From Verrucomicrobiia bacterium (GTDB lineage Bacteria; Verrucomicrobiota; Verrucomicrobiia; Limisphaerales; JADLHS01), in assembly GCA_023953615.1 (NCBI GenBank), contig JAMLJH010000002.1, positions 124,001-188,000 on the forward strand: DNA of 64,000 nucleotides. The letters run 5' to 3'. The notes beneath the pieces were generated by a model that did not search any database, had not been told where the DNA came from, and was given only the letters and a program-made list of their open reading frames with translations. Positions 35,759 to 46,198 of the stretch are shown in pieces. Both the position numbers and the translations under genes were made by a program. The stretch's first letter is position 1; each line of letters starts with the position of its first letter.

Positions 35759-36973
35759 ATGAGCGCTGTTGTCGCCGATAATTTACCCGATACCCAAGGC
35801 CATTTTGGTCCTTATGGCGGTCGGTACGTACCCGAGACGTTGATGCACCCGTTGCAGGAGCTGGAAGCCGAATACTTCCGCGCCCAACACGATCCGGAGT
35901 TTCAGCGTGAGCTTTCCTATTATCTCACGGATTTTATCGGTCGGCCTTCGCCGCTGTATTTCGCCGAGCGGCTCACCCGCGAACTGCGCGGCGCAAAAAT
36001 TTATCTGAAGCGCGAGGACCTCAATCACACCGGCGCGCACAAAATCAACAACGCGATGGGGCAGATTCTGCTGGCCCGGCGCATGGGCAAAACCCGGATC
36101 ATTGCAGAAACCGGCGCGGGCCAACACGGCGTCGCCACCGCCACGGTGGCCGCCATGTTCGGTTTGCAATGCGTCATTTACATGGGCGCGGTGGATTGCG
36201 AACGGCAGCGGCTCAACGTGTATCGCATGCAGATGCTCGGCGCGGAAGTGGTGCCCGTCCACGCCGGCCAGAAGACCTTGAAGGAAGCGGTGAATGAAGC
36301 CATGCGCGATTGGGTGACCAACATTCGCCACACGCATTACATCCTTGGCACGGCTTACGGCGCGCATCCGTATCCGGTCATGGTGCGCAATTTTCAACGC
36401 GTCATCGGCGATGAAGCCCGCGCGCAAATCCTCGAAAAGGAAAAGCGGTTGCCCGATCTGCTCATCGCCTGCGTGGGCGGCGGCTCGAATGCCATCGGCC
36501 TGTTTTATCCGTTCCTCGAAGATGCCGGCGTTAAAATGATCGGAGTGGAAGCGGGGGGGCGGGGCATCAAACCGGAACAACACGCGGCGCGGTTTCACGG
36601 TGGCTCGCTCGGGGTCCTGCAAGGCACGCGCAGTTACATTTTGCAGGATGACCACGGCCAGATTCAACTGACTCACAGTGTCAGTGCGGGTTTGGATTAC
36701 GCTGCGGTCGGACCGGAACACGCCTGGCTGCACGATCAAAACCGCGTGACTTACAGCTACGCCACGGATGATCAGGCGCTCGAAGCGTTTATGAAACTGG
36801 CCCGCCTCGAAGGCATCATCCCGGCGCTGGAAAGCGCGCACGCCGTGGCCGAATGTCTCGTGCAAGCGCCGCAACTGGCGGCGGACAAAATCATCATCGT
36901 CAACCTCTCCGGTCGCGGCGATAAAGACGTGACGCAGGTGGCGGATAAACTCGGTTTGCAATTGCCGAAATGA
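35759..36973 (+). CDS. trpB: Tryptophan synthase beta chain
   Basis: 404-residue PLP enzyme joining indole and serine. Starts [20 protein letters not shown] after GGGAGA. PLP Lys in [13 protein letters not shown], catalytic Glu in [13 protein letters not shown], phosphate-binding GGGSNAIG, and [19 protein letters not shown]. All signature residues are intact. It stands alone: no trpA or other trp gene adjoins. The 215-base upstream gap holds a GC hairpin (35643-35665, CCCGACCGCG/CGCGGTCGGG) beside a pattern like the palindromes at 4.8 kb. Confidence 0.97.
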   Translation: MSAVVADNLPDTQGHFGPYGGRYVPETLMHPLQELEAEYFRAQHDPEFQRELSYYLTDFIGRPSPLYFAERLTRELRGAKIYLKREDLNHTGAHKINNAMGQILLARRMGKTRIIAETGAGQHGVATATVAAMFGLQCVIYMGAVDCERQRLNVYRMQMLGAEVVPVHAGQKTLKEAVNEAMRDWVTNIRHTHYILGTAYGAHPYPVMVRNFQRVIGDEARAQILEKEKRLPDLLIACVGGGSNAIGLFYPFLEDAGVKMIGVEAGGRGIKPEQHAARFHGGSLGVLQGTRSYILQDDHGQIQLTHSVSAGLDYAAVGPEHAWLHDQNRVTYSYATDDQALEAFMKLARLEGIIPALESAHAVAECLVQAPQLAADKIIIVNLSGRGDKDVTQVADKLGLQLPK

Positions 36974-36994
36974 TCCGCAGAGTGCGGCGGCGTT

Positions 36995-37948
36995 TCACCG
37001 GAGTCGGATCAGGCGTTGCGCGTTTCCGCAGAGCAATTTGCGCTCGATCTTTTGCGTCGGTGCATACTTCCGGATCGTCGCAATGGTTTGCGCGCCCTGA
37101 CATTCCTCGCCGTAACCGACGTGGTCATTGCAATCACTGCCGTATAGCAGCTTGTCCTGGTGTCGCTGAAAAAATCCAGGCGTGAAATCCGGGTCGCGAG
37201 TCAGGGCGTTCAATCCGGAGCCGGCCGAAAGATCGCCATACATGTTGGGATAATCCGCCAGATACTTTTCCGTGAGGCCGCCGGGTGTGATCGGCCCTTT
37301 GGGATACAGCACTGATTGATCGTGATGATTTTGGTCCACGTTGGCCCACCAGGTTTGCGCGTGGCCGATGAAGTTCACGCGGGGATATTTTTCCAGCATT
37401 TTGTAGAAGCGTTCGAAGCCGTAGTTATACATTTTGAACTGCCAGTGCATGAGGACGGGCACGTCGTAATGCTGCGCGAGTTGGTAAATCCGTTGCATTT
37501 CAGGAGAATCACATTCCACGCCAAATTTGGATTCGGCAATCATCACGCCGCCACGCCGCAGATACTTCTCAATCTCCGCCGTCGCCTCCGGAAGGTCCGG
37601 CACTTCGTTGGCCGCAAACCAGTACGCGCCGGGATGCGCCTGCGCGATTTGCTGACAGGCGGCATTGCCCGCGCAACCGGCCTGCAAGCCGTTGGATTTG
37701 CCCTCGTGCGTGGCGGGCGAATTCACCGGGCGACCGGCGGGCAGCAGAATGGTTTTGCTCACGCCCAGGTTGAGTTGATGCTGGAGCAGCACGTCATCCG
37801 GGCGTCCCGAGTAACTGACGTGTTGATGGATATCAATGATCAGGTCGGCAGCCCCGCCCGCCGTGGTGGCGCAGCCCGCGAGCGCGACGCCCGTCAACGC
37901 CAGAGCGGACGTGGCCAGAAAATCGCGTCGGGAAAAGTTTTCTTTCAT
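36995..37948 (-). CDS. Exported amidohydrolase family protein
   Basis: 317 residues. The start MKENFSRRDFLATSALALTG has a twin-arginine motif and a likely lipobox (LAGC). TIM-barrel metal-dependent hydrolase of the amidohydrolase-2 group: IDIHQHVSYSG near the start (metal His pair), FGVECDSPEMQRIY, NFIGHAQTWWA, LYGSDCNDHVG near the end (metal Asp). Probably acts on a small carboxylate or lactone; substrate unknown. Convergent with trpB, 21 bases apart. Confidence 0.82.
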   Translation of the reverse strand: MKENFSRRDFLATSALALTGVALAGCATTAGGAADLIIDIHQHVSYSGRPDDVLLQHQLNLGVSKTILLPAGRPVNSPATHEGKSNGLQAGCAGNAACQQIAQAHPGAYWFAANEVPDLPEATAEIEKYLRRGGVMIAESKFGVECDSPEMQRIYQLAQHYDVPVLMHWQFKMYNYGFERFYKMLEKYPRVNFIGHAQTWWANVDQNHHDQSVLYPKGPITPGGLTEKYLADYPNMYGDLSAGSGLNALTRDPDFTPGFFQRHQDKLLYGSDCNDHVGYGEECQGAQTIATIRKYAPTQKIERKLLCGNAQRLIRLR

Positions 37949-38104
37949 GCCTTAAAGAAGCGGAAGGCACGCCATCAGCGCAATCCTCTTTTGCGGTAAC
38001 GCGCGAATTTTTGACTGGCGGCGGTGGCTTCGGCGCGGGGCGGAACGGAAGTTCGCTGGTTTTACAGTTGAGCTACGAACGGCGGGAATAGTAGTTTCGC
38101 CGCC

Positions 38105-41074
38105 ATGCGATTCACCGCCGTGTTAGTTGCCGCAATGATTGGTCAGTTGACTTTGAGCGTTACCGCGGCGCCGCCCGAACTGAAACCCGAAGATTTGCCG
38201 CGCGTCCCTCCCCTCGCTCCGGAAGCCGCGGGCAAAACCTTTCAGGTGAAACCGGGATTTCAATTGCAACTGGTCGCCGCCGAACCGCTGGTCATGGATC
38301 CCATCGAAATTTGTTTCGACGAAAACGGCCGCCTGTTCGTTGTGGAAATGCGCGATTACTCGGAGATGCGCGACGTCGTCCCGCATCTGGGTCGCGTTCG
38401 CCTGCTCGAAGATACCAACGGCGACGGTCTTTACGATCAGGCCACCGTGTTTGCGGACGATCTGCCGTGGCCCACCGCCGCTTTTTGGTATGACGGCGGT
38501 TTGTTCGTGGCGGCCACTCCGAACCTCTATTATCTGAAGGACACCGACGGCGATGGACGGGCGGACGTTCGACAAATCGTCTTCACCGGTTACGGGGCGG
38601 AAACAAAAAAATTAAACGTGCAGGCGTTGGTCAACTGTTTGCGTTGGGGCCTGGACAATCGAATTCATGGCCAGACCAGCAGCAACGGCGGATTGGTGAA
38701 ACGCGCCGGCGCCGAAGATGCGGCCGGCCTCGAATTGCGCGGGCGCGATTTCAATTTTGATCCCCGCACCTTGACCATTGCGCCCGAAAACGGCGGCGGC
38801 CAATACGGCATGGGCTTTGACGATTTTGGCCGCAAGTTCGCGTGCAGCAATTCGCGCCACATCATGACGTTCATGTATGACGCCAAATACGCGGATCGCA
38901 ATCCGTTCTACCACCTGCCGGGCGCGTTGGTGGATATTCCGGTGGACGGACCGGCGGCGGAAGTTTATCGGCGCAGTCCCGAAGAGGCGTGGCGCGTCAT
39001 CCGGACGCAATGGCGGGTGACCGGGGTGACTCCGGGCTTGATTGAAGGTGGCGGGCGCAGCTCCGGTTATTTCACTTCGGCGACGGGGATTTCCATTTAT
39101 CGCGGCGACGCGTGGCCGGCGGATTTTCGCGGGGACGCCTTCATCGCCGACGTGGGCAGCAATTTGATCCACCGCAAAAAAGTGCGCCCCGACGGCGTCG
39201 GTCTGCTGGCCGAGCGCCCCGCCGATGAGTCGGCCGTCGAGTTCATCACTTCCACCGACCTGTGGTTTCGCCCGGTCGAAATCGTCAATGCGCCGGACGG
39301 CTGCCTTTATGTTTGCGACATGGCCCGCGAGGTCATTGAACACCCCTGGTCCATTCCCGAGCCGATCAAAAAACTGCTCGATTTGAATTCCGGCAATGAT
39401 CGGGGTCGCATCTATCGCATCGCGCCGGAAACCTTCGTGCCGCGCGCCCTGCCGCAACTGGGCAAGGCCACCACGGCGCAACTCGTCGCCACGCTGAATC
39501 ATTCCAACGCCTGGCATCGCGAAACCGCCGCGCGCCTGCTTTACGAACGTCAGGATCAATCAGCCGTCCCCAGGTTGCGCGAGTTGCAACACGCGACCTT
39601 CCCGCTGGCCCGGTTGCACGCTTTATACGCATTGGATGGATTGAACGGACTGCGGGAAAGCGAAGTGCTTGTGGCGTTGAATGACGCCGAGGCCGGAGTG
39701 CGTGAGCATGGATTGAAACTGGCGGAAAAATTTTTCGCCAATGGCGTTCCGTCGCCGGCGTTGGCTGCGCGCATCACGGAACTGGCTCGCGATCCCGACA
39801 TCAACGTCCGCTACCAACTCGCGTTCACGCTGGGTGAAATCAAGGGCGATAGCAAGGTCGCGCCGCTGGCGGAGCTTGCGCAACGCGACCTCGGCAGCCG
39901 TTGGACGCGCACGGCCATTCTGTCTTCGCTCGCGTCGGGAGCGGGCAAAATGTTCACCGCGCTTTCCGCCGATACCGGCTTTCGCCAGACCGCCGCCGGA
40001 TCGGAATTTCTGCGGGAAATCGTCGGCATTGTGGGCGCTCAGGCGCAACCCCAGGAAGTGGATGAAGTGCTGACCTTCCTCCAGCAACTCAATCAGCCGC
40101 CATTGCGATTTGCGATGGCCCAGGCGTTGGGTGAGGGGATGGCGCGCGCTAAAGTTCCATTCCGCCAGGCCGGCCCCGCCGCCGCCAATCTGCTTTCGCT
40201 TGCCGTTAATGCCGCCACCAACCATGCGGTCGCGGAAGCCGCCCGCGTCCCGGCCATTCAACTGCTGGTCCATCTCGACTACGCCCAAGCCCGCCCGTTG
40301 CTGACCCGGTTGCTCGAGGCGCAACAATCTCCCGCCATTCAATTGGCTGCCGTGACCACGCTCGGTGAATTTGCCGATCCCGGCGTTGGTTCGGACTTGT
40401 TGGCCCAACTGAATTCCTTTCCCGCGCGCGTCCGGGCTGAAGCCATCACGGCTCTGCTCGCCCGCAGCGACCGCGCCGCCGCGCTGTTAAAGGCAATTGA
40501 CGCGAAAACCGTTCCCGCTTCCGTCCTCAACAGCACGCAAGTGAAACAGTTGCGGGAACATCGCGACGCCGGAGTTCGCGCGACGGCCCAACGGGTGTTG
40601 AGCGCAACCTTGGAATCGAGTCGTCAACAAGCGATTGAAACTTTCGCTGCGGCGCTTTCGCTCAAGGGCGATGCGACCCACGGCCACAAGATCTACGAAC
40701 AGCTTTGCAGCTCGTGTCATCGCGCCAGTGGCGAGGGATATTGGCTCGGACCGGATCTGGTCACCGTCAAAACCACCGGTAAGGAAAAACTGTTGAACAA
40801 CATTCTTGATCCCAACGCCGAGGTGCGCCCCGAATACGCCGCATACTCGGTCGAAACACGCGATGACGAGAGTTACCTGGGATTGGTGGCGAATCAAACC
40901 GCCAGCAGCCTCACCCTGCATCTGCCGTACGGAAAGGAAATCGTGCTGCCGCGCACTGACATTGTGAAAATGCAGAGCCAGGGCCAATCCATCATGCCTG
41001 AAGGCTTGGAGGCGGGTTTAACGCCACAGGATTTGGCGGACCTGCTGGAATTTATTGTCAACGTAACCCAATGA
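38105..41074 (+). CDS. PVC-type dehydrogenase/HEAT/cytochrome c protein
   Basis: 989 residues, Sec signal (MRFTAVLVAAMIGQLTLSVTA). N-terminal sugar-dehydrogenase-like beta-propeller (about 45-440: GRLFVVEMRDYSEMRD, NGGLVKRAG), then HEAT-like helical repeats (about 460-820), then a C-terminal cytochrome c domain with C868-S-S-C871-H872 and a Met ligand region around GQSIMPEG. This architecture is typical of Planctomycetes and Verrucomicrobia. It likely oxidises a sugar or alcohol and passes electrons to periplasmic carriers. A C-terminal fragment of a paralogue decays at 4.4 kb. Confidence 0.9.
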   Translation: MRFTAVLVAAMIGQLTLSVTAAPPELKPEDLPRVPPLAPEAAGKTFQVKPGFQLQLVAAEPLVMDPIEICFDENGRLFVVEMRDYSEMRDVVPHLGRVRLLEDTNGDGLYDQATVFADDLPWPTAAFWYDGGLFVAATPNLYYLKDTDGDGRADVRQIVFTGYGAETKKLNVQALVNCLRWGLDNRIHGQTSSNGGLVKRAGAEDAAGLELRGRDFNFDPRTLTIAPENGGGQYGMGFDDFGRKFACSNSRHIMTFMYDAKYADRNPFYHLPGALVDIPVDGPAAEVYRRSPEEAWRVIRTQWRVTGVTPGLIEGGGRSSGYFTSATGISIYRGDAWPADFRGDAFIADVGSNLIHRKKVRPDGVGLLAERPADESAVEFITSTDLWFRPVEIVNAPDGCLYVCDMAREVIEHPWSIPEPIKKLLDLNSGNDRGRIYRIAPETFVPRALPQLGKATTAQLVATLNHSNAWHRETAARLLYERQDQSAVPRLRELQHATFPLARLHALYALDGLNGLRESEVLVALNDAEAGVREHGLKLAEKFFANGVPSPALAARITELARDPDINVRYQLAFTLGEIKGDSKVAPLAELAQRDLGSRWTRTAILSSLASGAGKMFTALSADTGFRQTAAGSEFLREIVGIVGAQAQPQEVDEVLTFLQQLNQPPLRFAMAQALGEGMARAKVPFRQAGPAAANLLSLAVNAATNHAVAEAARVPAIQLLVHLDYAQARPLLTRLLEAQQSPAIQLAAVTTLGEFADPGVGSDLLAQLNSFPARVRAEAITALLARSDRAAALLKAIDAKTVPASVLNSTQVKQLREHRDAGVRATAQRVLSATLESSRQQAIETFAAALSLKGDATHGHKIYEQLCSSCHRASGEGYWLGPDLVTVKTTGKEKLLNNILDPNAEVRPEYAAYSVETRDDESYLGLVANQTASSLTLHLPYGKEIVLPRTDIVKMQSQGQSIMPEGLEAGLTPQDLADLLEFIVNVTQ

Positions 41075-41361
41075 CGCGCCCCAGCCTGCGGGTCTGGATG
41101 GAACGCGTCCTTCAGGAAGCATCAAAACTGTGTGTCGTCATCGAGGGCGCGGACGACCACCACCGAGACGTCAAAAAATCAGCCCGAACTCAGAAGTTCA
41201 GAAAGCCGAATCGAAAGCCGCTTTTGAGTTTATGAGTTTCGGCTTCATTGAGCGTGATTCAAGTAATCCCGTGGCCGCCGGTGTGAAGAGGCGGAAGCTC
41301 GCGCCCTGTAGCGGCGGTCTATGACCGTCGCAGATTTTAGCGTCGGAGGCGCGATAGAAGG

Positions 41362-41487
41362 TAGCCCACAGCGCCAGCTGTGGGTTCCGGTCGCATGAAT
41401 CGTAAGCCCCGGCAGGGCGACAGAAAACCGTCGGCGCACGTCTGAATCAGTCGCCCTTGTCGGGGCTTGCTCCAAGACCGTCATTTC
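41362..41487. repeat. Intergenic repeat, copy 2, with flanking palindrome
   Basis: 41396-41487 matches 3458-3550 (starts ATGAATCGTAAGCCCCGGCA). 41362-41386 is the palindrome GTAGCCCACAGCGCCAGCTG, then TGGGT, which resembles the palindrome after copy 1 but lies on the other side. The rest of 41075-41565 has no supportable gene. Confidence 0.7.
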
Positions 41488-41565
41488 CTTGCTGTTCATT
41501 CCTTTGCCTCCTTCCGTTGAGCTTTTTGCTTGAATCGCAGCGCTTCGGAGCGTAGGAAAGCAGAC

Positions 41566-42477
41566 ATGCCAATTCATTTACCGCCATTTTCGCGCCGCGA
41601 TTTTCTGAAACGTTCGTTGCTCGCTGGAGTCGGTCTGGCGCTGGCCCCGACGTGGGCCACAGCGGAACTGACCTCAGACGCCGAATCGTGGGCGCTGCTT
41701 TCCGATCCACATATCGCCGCGGACGCCACCAAGGTGGCGCGGGAAATCAACATGACCGAGCATTTAATTGCCGTGGGCAAGGAGGTGTTGGGACTGCCCG
41801 AGCGCCCGGCTGGTTTGCTGGTTTGCGGCGACCTGGCGTACAACCAGGGCACGCCCGGCGATTATCGGCAGTTCACATCCCTCATCAATCCGTTGCGCGC
41901 CGCCGGATTGCCCGTGCATCTCACGCTCGGTAATCATGATGAGCGGGGAAATTTCTGGACGGCGTTGGCAACGGACGATCCGGCCAAACGTCCCGTGGCG
42001 GATAAACAGGTCACGTTGCTGGAAACCAAAAAGCTGAATTGGTTCATTCTGGATTCTTTGGAAGTAACGCGGCAAACGCCCGGCCGGTTGGGCGAATCGC
42101 AACTGGATTGGTTGCGGAAGACCTTGGATGCGAATCCACAGAAGCCCGCCGTGGTTTTTGTGCATCACAATCCAGGCTCGGGCGTGAACACCGGCGCGAT
42201 GAAAGATACGGCGGCCCTGCTTGAAGTCATCCGGCCGCGGCGTCAGGTGAAGGCGTGGATTTTTGGGCACACGCACGTTTGGAAACTGGCCGAAGATTCC
42301 AGCGGCATTCATCTGGTGAATCTGCCGGCGGTGGGCTACGTGTTTCGTCCGGACGCCCCTTCCGGTTGGGTTCACGCTTTGGTGCGCGACGAGGGGATGT
42401 CGGTGGAGCTGCGCAGTTTGGATGGCAAACATGCGGATCACGGTCGGAAGATCAATCTGGCCTGGCGCGCGGCTTAA
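41566..42477 (+). CDS. Tat-exported metallophosphatase (calcineurin-like)
   Basis: 303 residues. MPIHLPPFSRRDFLKRSLLA is a twin-arginine signal. The binuclear metal site is complete: SDPHIAA, LVCGDLAYN, LGNHDERG, VFVHHNPG, IFGHTHVW. TAGGAAAG precedes the ATG at 41566. Likely a phosphodiesterase or phosphomonoesterase outside the cytoplasm; substrate unknown. Followed 185 bases later by another Tat-exported oxidoreductase in the same direction. Confidence 0.9.
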   Translation: MPIHLPPFSRRDFLKRSLLAGVGLALAPTWATAELTSDAESWALLSDPHIAADATKVAREINMTEHLIAVGKEVLGLPERPAGLLVCGDLAYNQGTPGDYRQFTSLINPLRAAGLPVHLTLGNHDERGNFWTALATDDPAKRPVADKQVTLLETKKLNWFILDSLEVTRQTPGRLGESQLDWLRKTLDANPQKPAVVFVHHNPGSGVNTGAMKDTAALLEVIRPRRQVKAWIFGHTHVWKLAEDSSGIHLVNLPAVGYVFRPDAPSGWVHALVRDEGMSVELRSLDGKHADHGRKINLAWRAA

Positions 42478-42662
42478 ACCGGTGGCAACGATCCGGGCGT
42501 GACTCAAGAAATAAAACTCGCTTCACCTGACCATTGCTGCTTTTCTGGCCGTGCAGGAGATGCAGGTCCGGTTGCAAAAATTGTTACGAAATTGGGGGGG
42601 TTCAGCCTTGAAGCAAAGGTGGTCATTCCCCATCACTGTTCTCGAACACCAACACTGATATT

Positions 42663-44006
42663 ATGAATACAAACCAGCAAAAAAAATCTTCCACTCTCTC
42701 CCGGCGCGATTTCGTCCGCACCACTACGTTGGCGGCCGGCGCGGTGACGCTGGCCGGACCGTACATCCGCACGCTGCGCGCGGGTGAGCCGGGACCCAAT
42801 TCCAAGGTGCGCGCGGGATTGATCGGCTGCGGCGGCATGGGCAGCGGCGACCTTGAATGTTTCTTCCTCAATCCGGAAGTGGATTGCGCGGTCATTGCCG
42901 ACATTGATGACAGTCATCTGGCCAATGGCGCGAAACTGTGTGAAAAGCACTCGCGTCCCAAGCCGGATTTGGTGCGCGACTTTCGGCGCGTGCTGGATCG
43001 CAAGGACGTGGACATTGTGATCATTGCCACGCCGGACCACTGGCACGCGTTGCCCACCGTCATGGCGTGCCAGGCGGGCAAGGACGTTTACGTGGAAAAA
43101 CCGCTGGCCACGACCGTGGATGAGGGACGCGCCATGTTGACGGCGGCGCAGAAGCATAATCGGATCGTGCAGATGGGGTCGCAGTGGAAGAGTTGCACGC
43201 ACATCATCGAGGCGGCGGAGTTCGTGAAATCCGGTAAGCTGGGTTCCGTCAGCATGGTGCGGGCGTGGGCGTGGCTGGACTGGCAGCCGCAATTGGAAGC
43301 GCTGCCCGACGGCGAGCCACCGGCGGGGGTGGATTACGATTTCTGGTTGGGGCCGGCCCCGAAGCGCCCGTTCAACCCCAACCGATTTCATTACAACTTC
43401 CGCTGGTTCTGGGATTACGCGGGCGGGTTGATGACGGATTGGGGGGTGCATCTGATCAACATGGCGTTGATGGGCATGCCGCCCGTGCCTCCGAAAACGA
43501 TCTGCTCCAGCGGCGGCACGTACGTGCAACGGGATTCGCGGGAAACGCCGGATTCACAAATCGCCCTCTATGAATTTCCGGATTTCATGTTGGAGTGGGA
43601 ACACAAGAGCGGCGTCGGTGTAGGCTTGAACAACCGCTCGTGGGGCGTTTCCTGGAGCGGCACGGAGGGGACCATCCTGCTCAACGACGCCGGTTGGGAA
43701 TTGGTCATTGAAAAGCGCAAGGCCAACCTCGAACCGCAGAAGCACAAGAGCAGCGGTGATCCGCGCCCGGCGCACGTGCGCAATTTCCTCGATTGCGTGG
43801 TGTCGCGGAAGCCGCCGGTGCTGAATCTGGAATTGGCGCACCACGTTTCGACGGTGGCGCACCTGGGCAATATCGCTTTCCGCAGCGGCAGCAAGTTGGT
43901 GTGGGACGCGGAACGGGAACGCATCACCAACGATTCGCGCGCGGACAAATTGCTGGGCGTCAAATATCGCAAACCGTGGAAGCTGCCCTACGCCAAACGC
44001 GCCTGA
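42663..44006 (+). CDS. Tat-exported Gfo/Idh/MocA oxidoreductase
   Basis: 447 residues. Tat signal LSRRDFVRTTTLAAGAVTLA. Rossmann NAD(P) domain (RAGLIGCGGMGSGDL), the family EKP motif (DVYVEKPLATTVDEG) and the C-terminal alpha/beta domain (FWDYAGGLMTDWGVHLINMA). Related exported enzymes are abundant in PVC bacteria with sugar or sugar-acid substrates. It is followed by a terminator. Confidence 0.93.
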   Translation: MNTNQQKKSSTLSRRDFVRTTTLAAGAVTLAGPYIRTLRAGEPGPNSKVRAGLIGCGGMGSGDLECFFLNPEVDCAVIADIDDSHLANGAKLCEKHSRPKPDLVRDFRRVLDRKDVDIVIIATPDHWHALPTVMACQAGKDVYVEKPLATTVDEGRAMLTAAQKHNRIVQMGSQWKSCTHIIEAAEFVKSGKLGSVSMVRAWAWLDWQPQLEALPDGEPPAGVDYDFWLGPAPKRPFNPNRFHYNFRWFWDYAGGLMTDWGVHLINMALMGMPPVPPKTICSSGGTYVQRDSRETPDSQIALYEFPDFMLEWEHKSGVGVGLNNRSWGVSWSGTEGTILLNDAGWELVIEKRKANLEPQKHKSSGDPRPAHVRNFLDCVVSRKPPVLNLELAHHVSTVAHLGNIAFRSGSKLVWDAERERITNDSRADKLLGVKYRKPWKLPYAKRA

Positions 44007-44026
44007 GTATTTTATACTACCCATTG

Positions 44027-44061
44027 CCAAACGCGCCGCTTGTTGCGGCGCGTTTGCTTTT
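44027..44061 (+). terminator. Rho-independent terminator
   Basis: Stem AAACGCGCCGC (44029-44039) / GCGGCGCGTTT (44045-44055), TTGTT loop, then GCTTTTC. Placed 20 bases after the Gfo/Idh/MocA stop. Confidence 0.9.
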
Positions 44062-44105
44062 CATTCGGCGCGGACAGTGCGTTCCGGCCGCCCGGAGCAA
44101 ATAAA

Positions 44106-44133
44106 AAAGGCCGGACGCGCAGGCCCGGCCTTT
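44106..44133. terminator. Second hairpin, terminator-like on both strands
   Basis: Perfect stem AAAGGCCGG / CCGGCCTTT with a 10-base loop, preceded by AAAAAA; it would give a poly-U tail on the minus strand, a short one on the plus. May block read-through into 44291. Confidence 0.55.
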
Positions 44134-44290
44134 GGTGGGTGAATTCGGGTCACGGTTTCATTTCGGAGACAGCCGACTCAGACGAAAAACAATTTTTTCA
44201 GCTTGCTCAGGAGCCCGCAATGGATAAGTATCGGCCAAGTTTCAATACACCAGACCCCAGTAAGTCCATGTAAACTCCAAAAGGTAGAAA

Positions 44291-45898
44291 ATGAAAAACC
44301 AAAACAGCCAATTCATTCAAAGGTCCTGCCAGATTTTGTTGATGCTGGCAGGAGTCACCACGGGACTAAGTCAATTCTCGCCACCCCCGGCGACGGTTCC
44401 CGACGGTGAGCAGCCGCCGGGAGTCTGGCCGCGAATTGTTTCTGCCGCCAATTTGGACGTAACGGTTACGCCCGGGAGTGTGCTGGGCGGGAGCGGCTCG
44501 GATAATCTCAAGGTGCAGATTCCCAGTTCCGGCCCCTATGTATGGACCGAGTCGCGTCATAACGAAGGCGACATTGCCATGCTGCTCAGCGCGCACGATC
44601 CCACGGTGCAACCGCCGAACAATTTTGAGGACAACTACGCGATTGGCACTGGTCCGACCACGCATGCCTGGCGCGTGAACAAGTTCCTGGGGTTGGCCCT
44701 GGCCACGCCCCGGGTGAATGGGCGGGACAACGGTGACACGCGCGACGATCAGCCGGTGGGCACGATCTACGGCGTGGCCTATTTCAACGCGGATTTTGGC
44801 CAGGGATGGTCATATCGCATGACCGACGGAGCTTACTCCAACGGTGGGGATGGGGCGCAGGATTTGCAGATGACGCTGCTGGGCATGGGCAACGCGGTTG
44901 GCTCGTCGGATGGAGAGGCCAACTTCGATTGTGCGCTGGCCTTCTTCCCTTATGCCCAAGGTTGGATCGGCGCTCATGTCCTCGGGTCTATCGGCAGCAT
45001 CGGTCCGGATGGCATGGCCAGTTTTGATGCCAATGCGTACAGTCCGGTGTTACACCCTTCCAGTGTCATGTGGCAGTTAAACGAGAATTTTTTCGACTAC
45101 GATGGGCACGCGCGAATCGTGCTACCCAACGGTGATCCGTCTCAGGGTCTGCTTTTTGGCAGTGCGACTAGTGCGGCCAATAGCGGGGCGCTCTTTGGCG
45201 CTTATCCCAACGATAGCGGCTGGGACGTAGCGATTCGGGATGCAAACGACCTGGATGCCACCGGCCAGACGTTGGCTGCGCAGGGAAACATGTCTTTCAT
45301 GTTCCTTTATGTGCCCACCAATTCAGTGAATTTTATTGGCGGTCAAATCGAGGGGGCAACCGGCACACGAATCCTTAGTGGCGGCGATTACACGTTCGCT
45401 CGTACCGGTCCAGGTAACTATGAACTGACGATTCCGGGCAAGACCGGTAGTGATGGTGTATTGCTGCTGACCGTGGCGGGGGCGATGGCGGATTCCGTCA
45501 TCCCCAATCTGCCCGATCGCACCACGCTCTCCTACGTTTACAGCGGCGGCAAGTTCATCATCCAATCGCGTGAGGCGATTGCTGGCGACAACCGCTTTGG
45601 CCTGGCCTATCCACAGCGAGACACCGATTTTGTGTTTGCCTGGGTGGATTTTGGCGACCCACTGCATCCGGTCGGTGCTCCCAATCAATCCGATCAATTA
45701 ACCATCGAACGGACGGGCGCAAATATCGCGCTTAGCTGGCCGCTCACCATATTCAATGAGACACTCGAGAGTGCCTCCTCACTGAGCGCCGCCAACTGGG
45801 CTCCAGTGACCATCAGTCCCACCGTAAGTGGCGAGCAGAAGCGCGTGGTGCTTCCCGCCACGGATGCGGCGCAGTTCTACCGTCTCAAACGACCGTAG
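44291..45898 (+). CDS. Secreted protein of unknown function
   Basis: 535 residues with a signal peptide (RSCQILLMLAGVTTGLSQ). Beta-rich, Gly/Asp/Asn-rich chain (VLGGSGSDNLKVQIPSSGPY, AYSNGGDGAQDLQMTLLGMG) with no domain I can name. The last 75 residues resemble a C-terminal module on other secreted proteins here, ending DAAQFYRLKRP. AAAGGTAG lies before the ATG. A good terminator follows. Likely extracellular or outer-surface. Confidence 0.8.
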   Translation: MKNQNSQFIQRSCQILLMLAGVTTGLSQFSPPPATVPDGEQPPGVWPRIVSAANLDVTVTPGSVLGGSGSDNLKVQIPSSGPYVWTESRHNEGDIAMLLSAHDPTVQPPNNFEDNYAIGTGPTTHAWRVNKFLGLALATPRVNGRDNGDTRDDQPVGTIYGVAYFNADFGQGWSYRMTDGAYSNGGDGAQDLQMTLLGMGNAVGSSDGEANFDCALAFFPYAQGWIGAHVLGSIGSIGPDGMASFDANAYSPVLHPSSVMWQLNENFFDYDGHARIVLPNGDPSQGLLFGSATSAANSGALFGAYPNDSGWDVAIRDANDLDATGQTLAAQGNMSFMFLYVPTNSVNFIGGQIEGATGTRILSGGDYTFARTGPGNYELTIPGKTGSDGVLLLTVAGAMADSVIPNLPDRTTLSYVYSGGKFIIQSREAIAGDNRFGLAYPQRDTDFVFAWVDFGDPLHPVGAPNQSDQLTIERTGANIALSWPLTIFNETLESASSLSAANWAPVTISPTVSGEQKRVVLPATDAAQFYRLKRP

Positions 45899-45921
45899 TT
45901 GACTGCATTGAGAAGATCCAC

Positions 45922-45969
45922 GGCCGGGAGGTTTAGGCGCATTGTTGGCCACCTCCCGGCCTGTCTTTT
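45922..45969 (+). terminator. Rho-independent terminator
   Basis: Stem GGCCGGGAGGT (45922-45932) / ACCTCCCGGCC (45951-45961), 18-base loop, then TGTCTTTT. Ends the secreted-protein gene. The rest of the gap to 46198 shows no gene. Confidence 0.88.
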
Positions 45970-46198
45970 GAATGAGCGGGACTACACCACGACGAGTGGC
46001 ATCTTGTTCTTTGGATATGCAGCTTTGGTGCAAACCATTCAAAAATCGGTGCGAACCCAATCCGATGGCGCTTCCGTTGTCAGTTTCTGCGGGTGATGGT
46101 TTTGCTCATGCCTCGGTTCACCAATCGGGTTCAGCGAGGCCCCAAGCGGCGCCAGAAAAAGAATGGTTTTCGACTCACGGATTTGTCTAAATGCGCCC

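Noticed and set aside
35783..36961. 392-residue minus-strand frame
   Set aside because: Exact mirror of trpB with His/Arg-rich translation.
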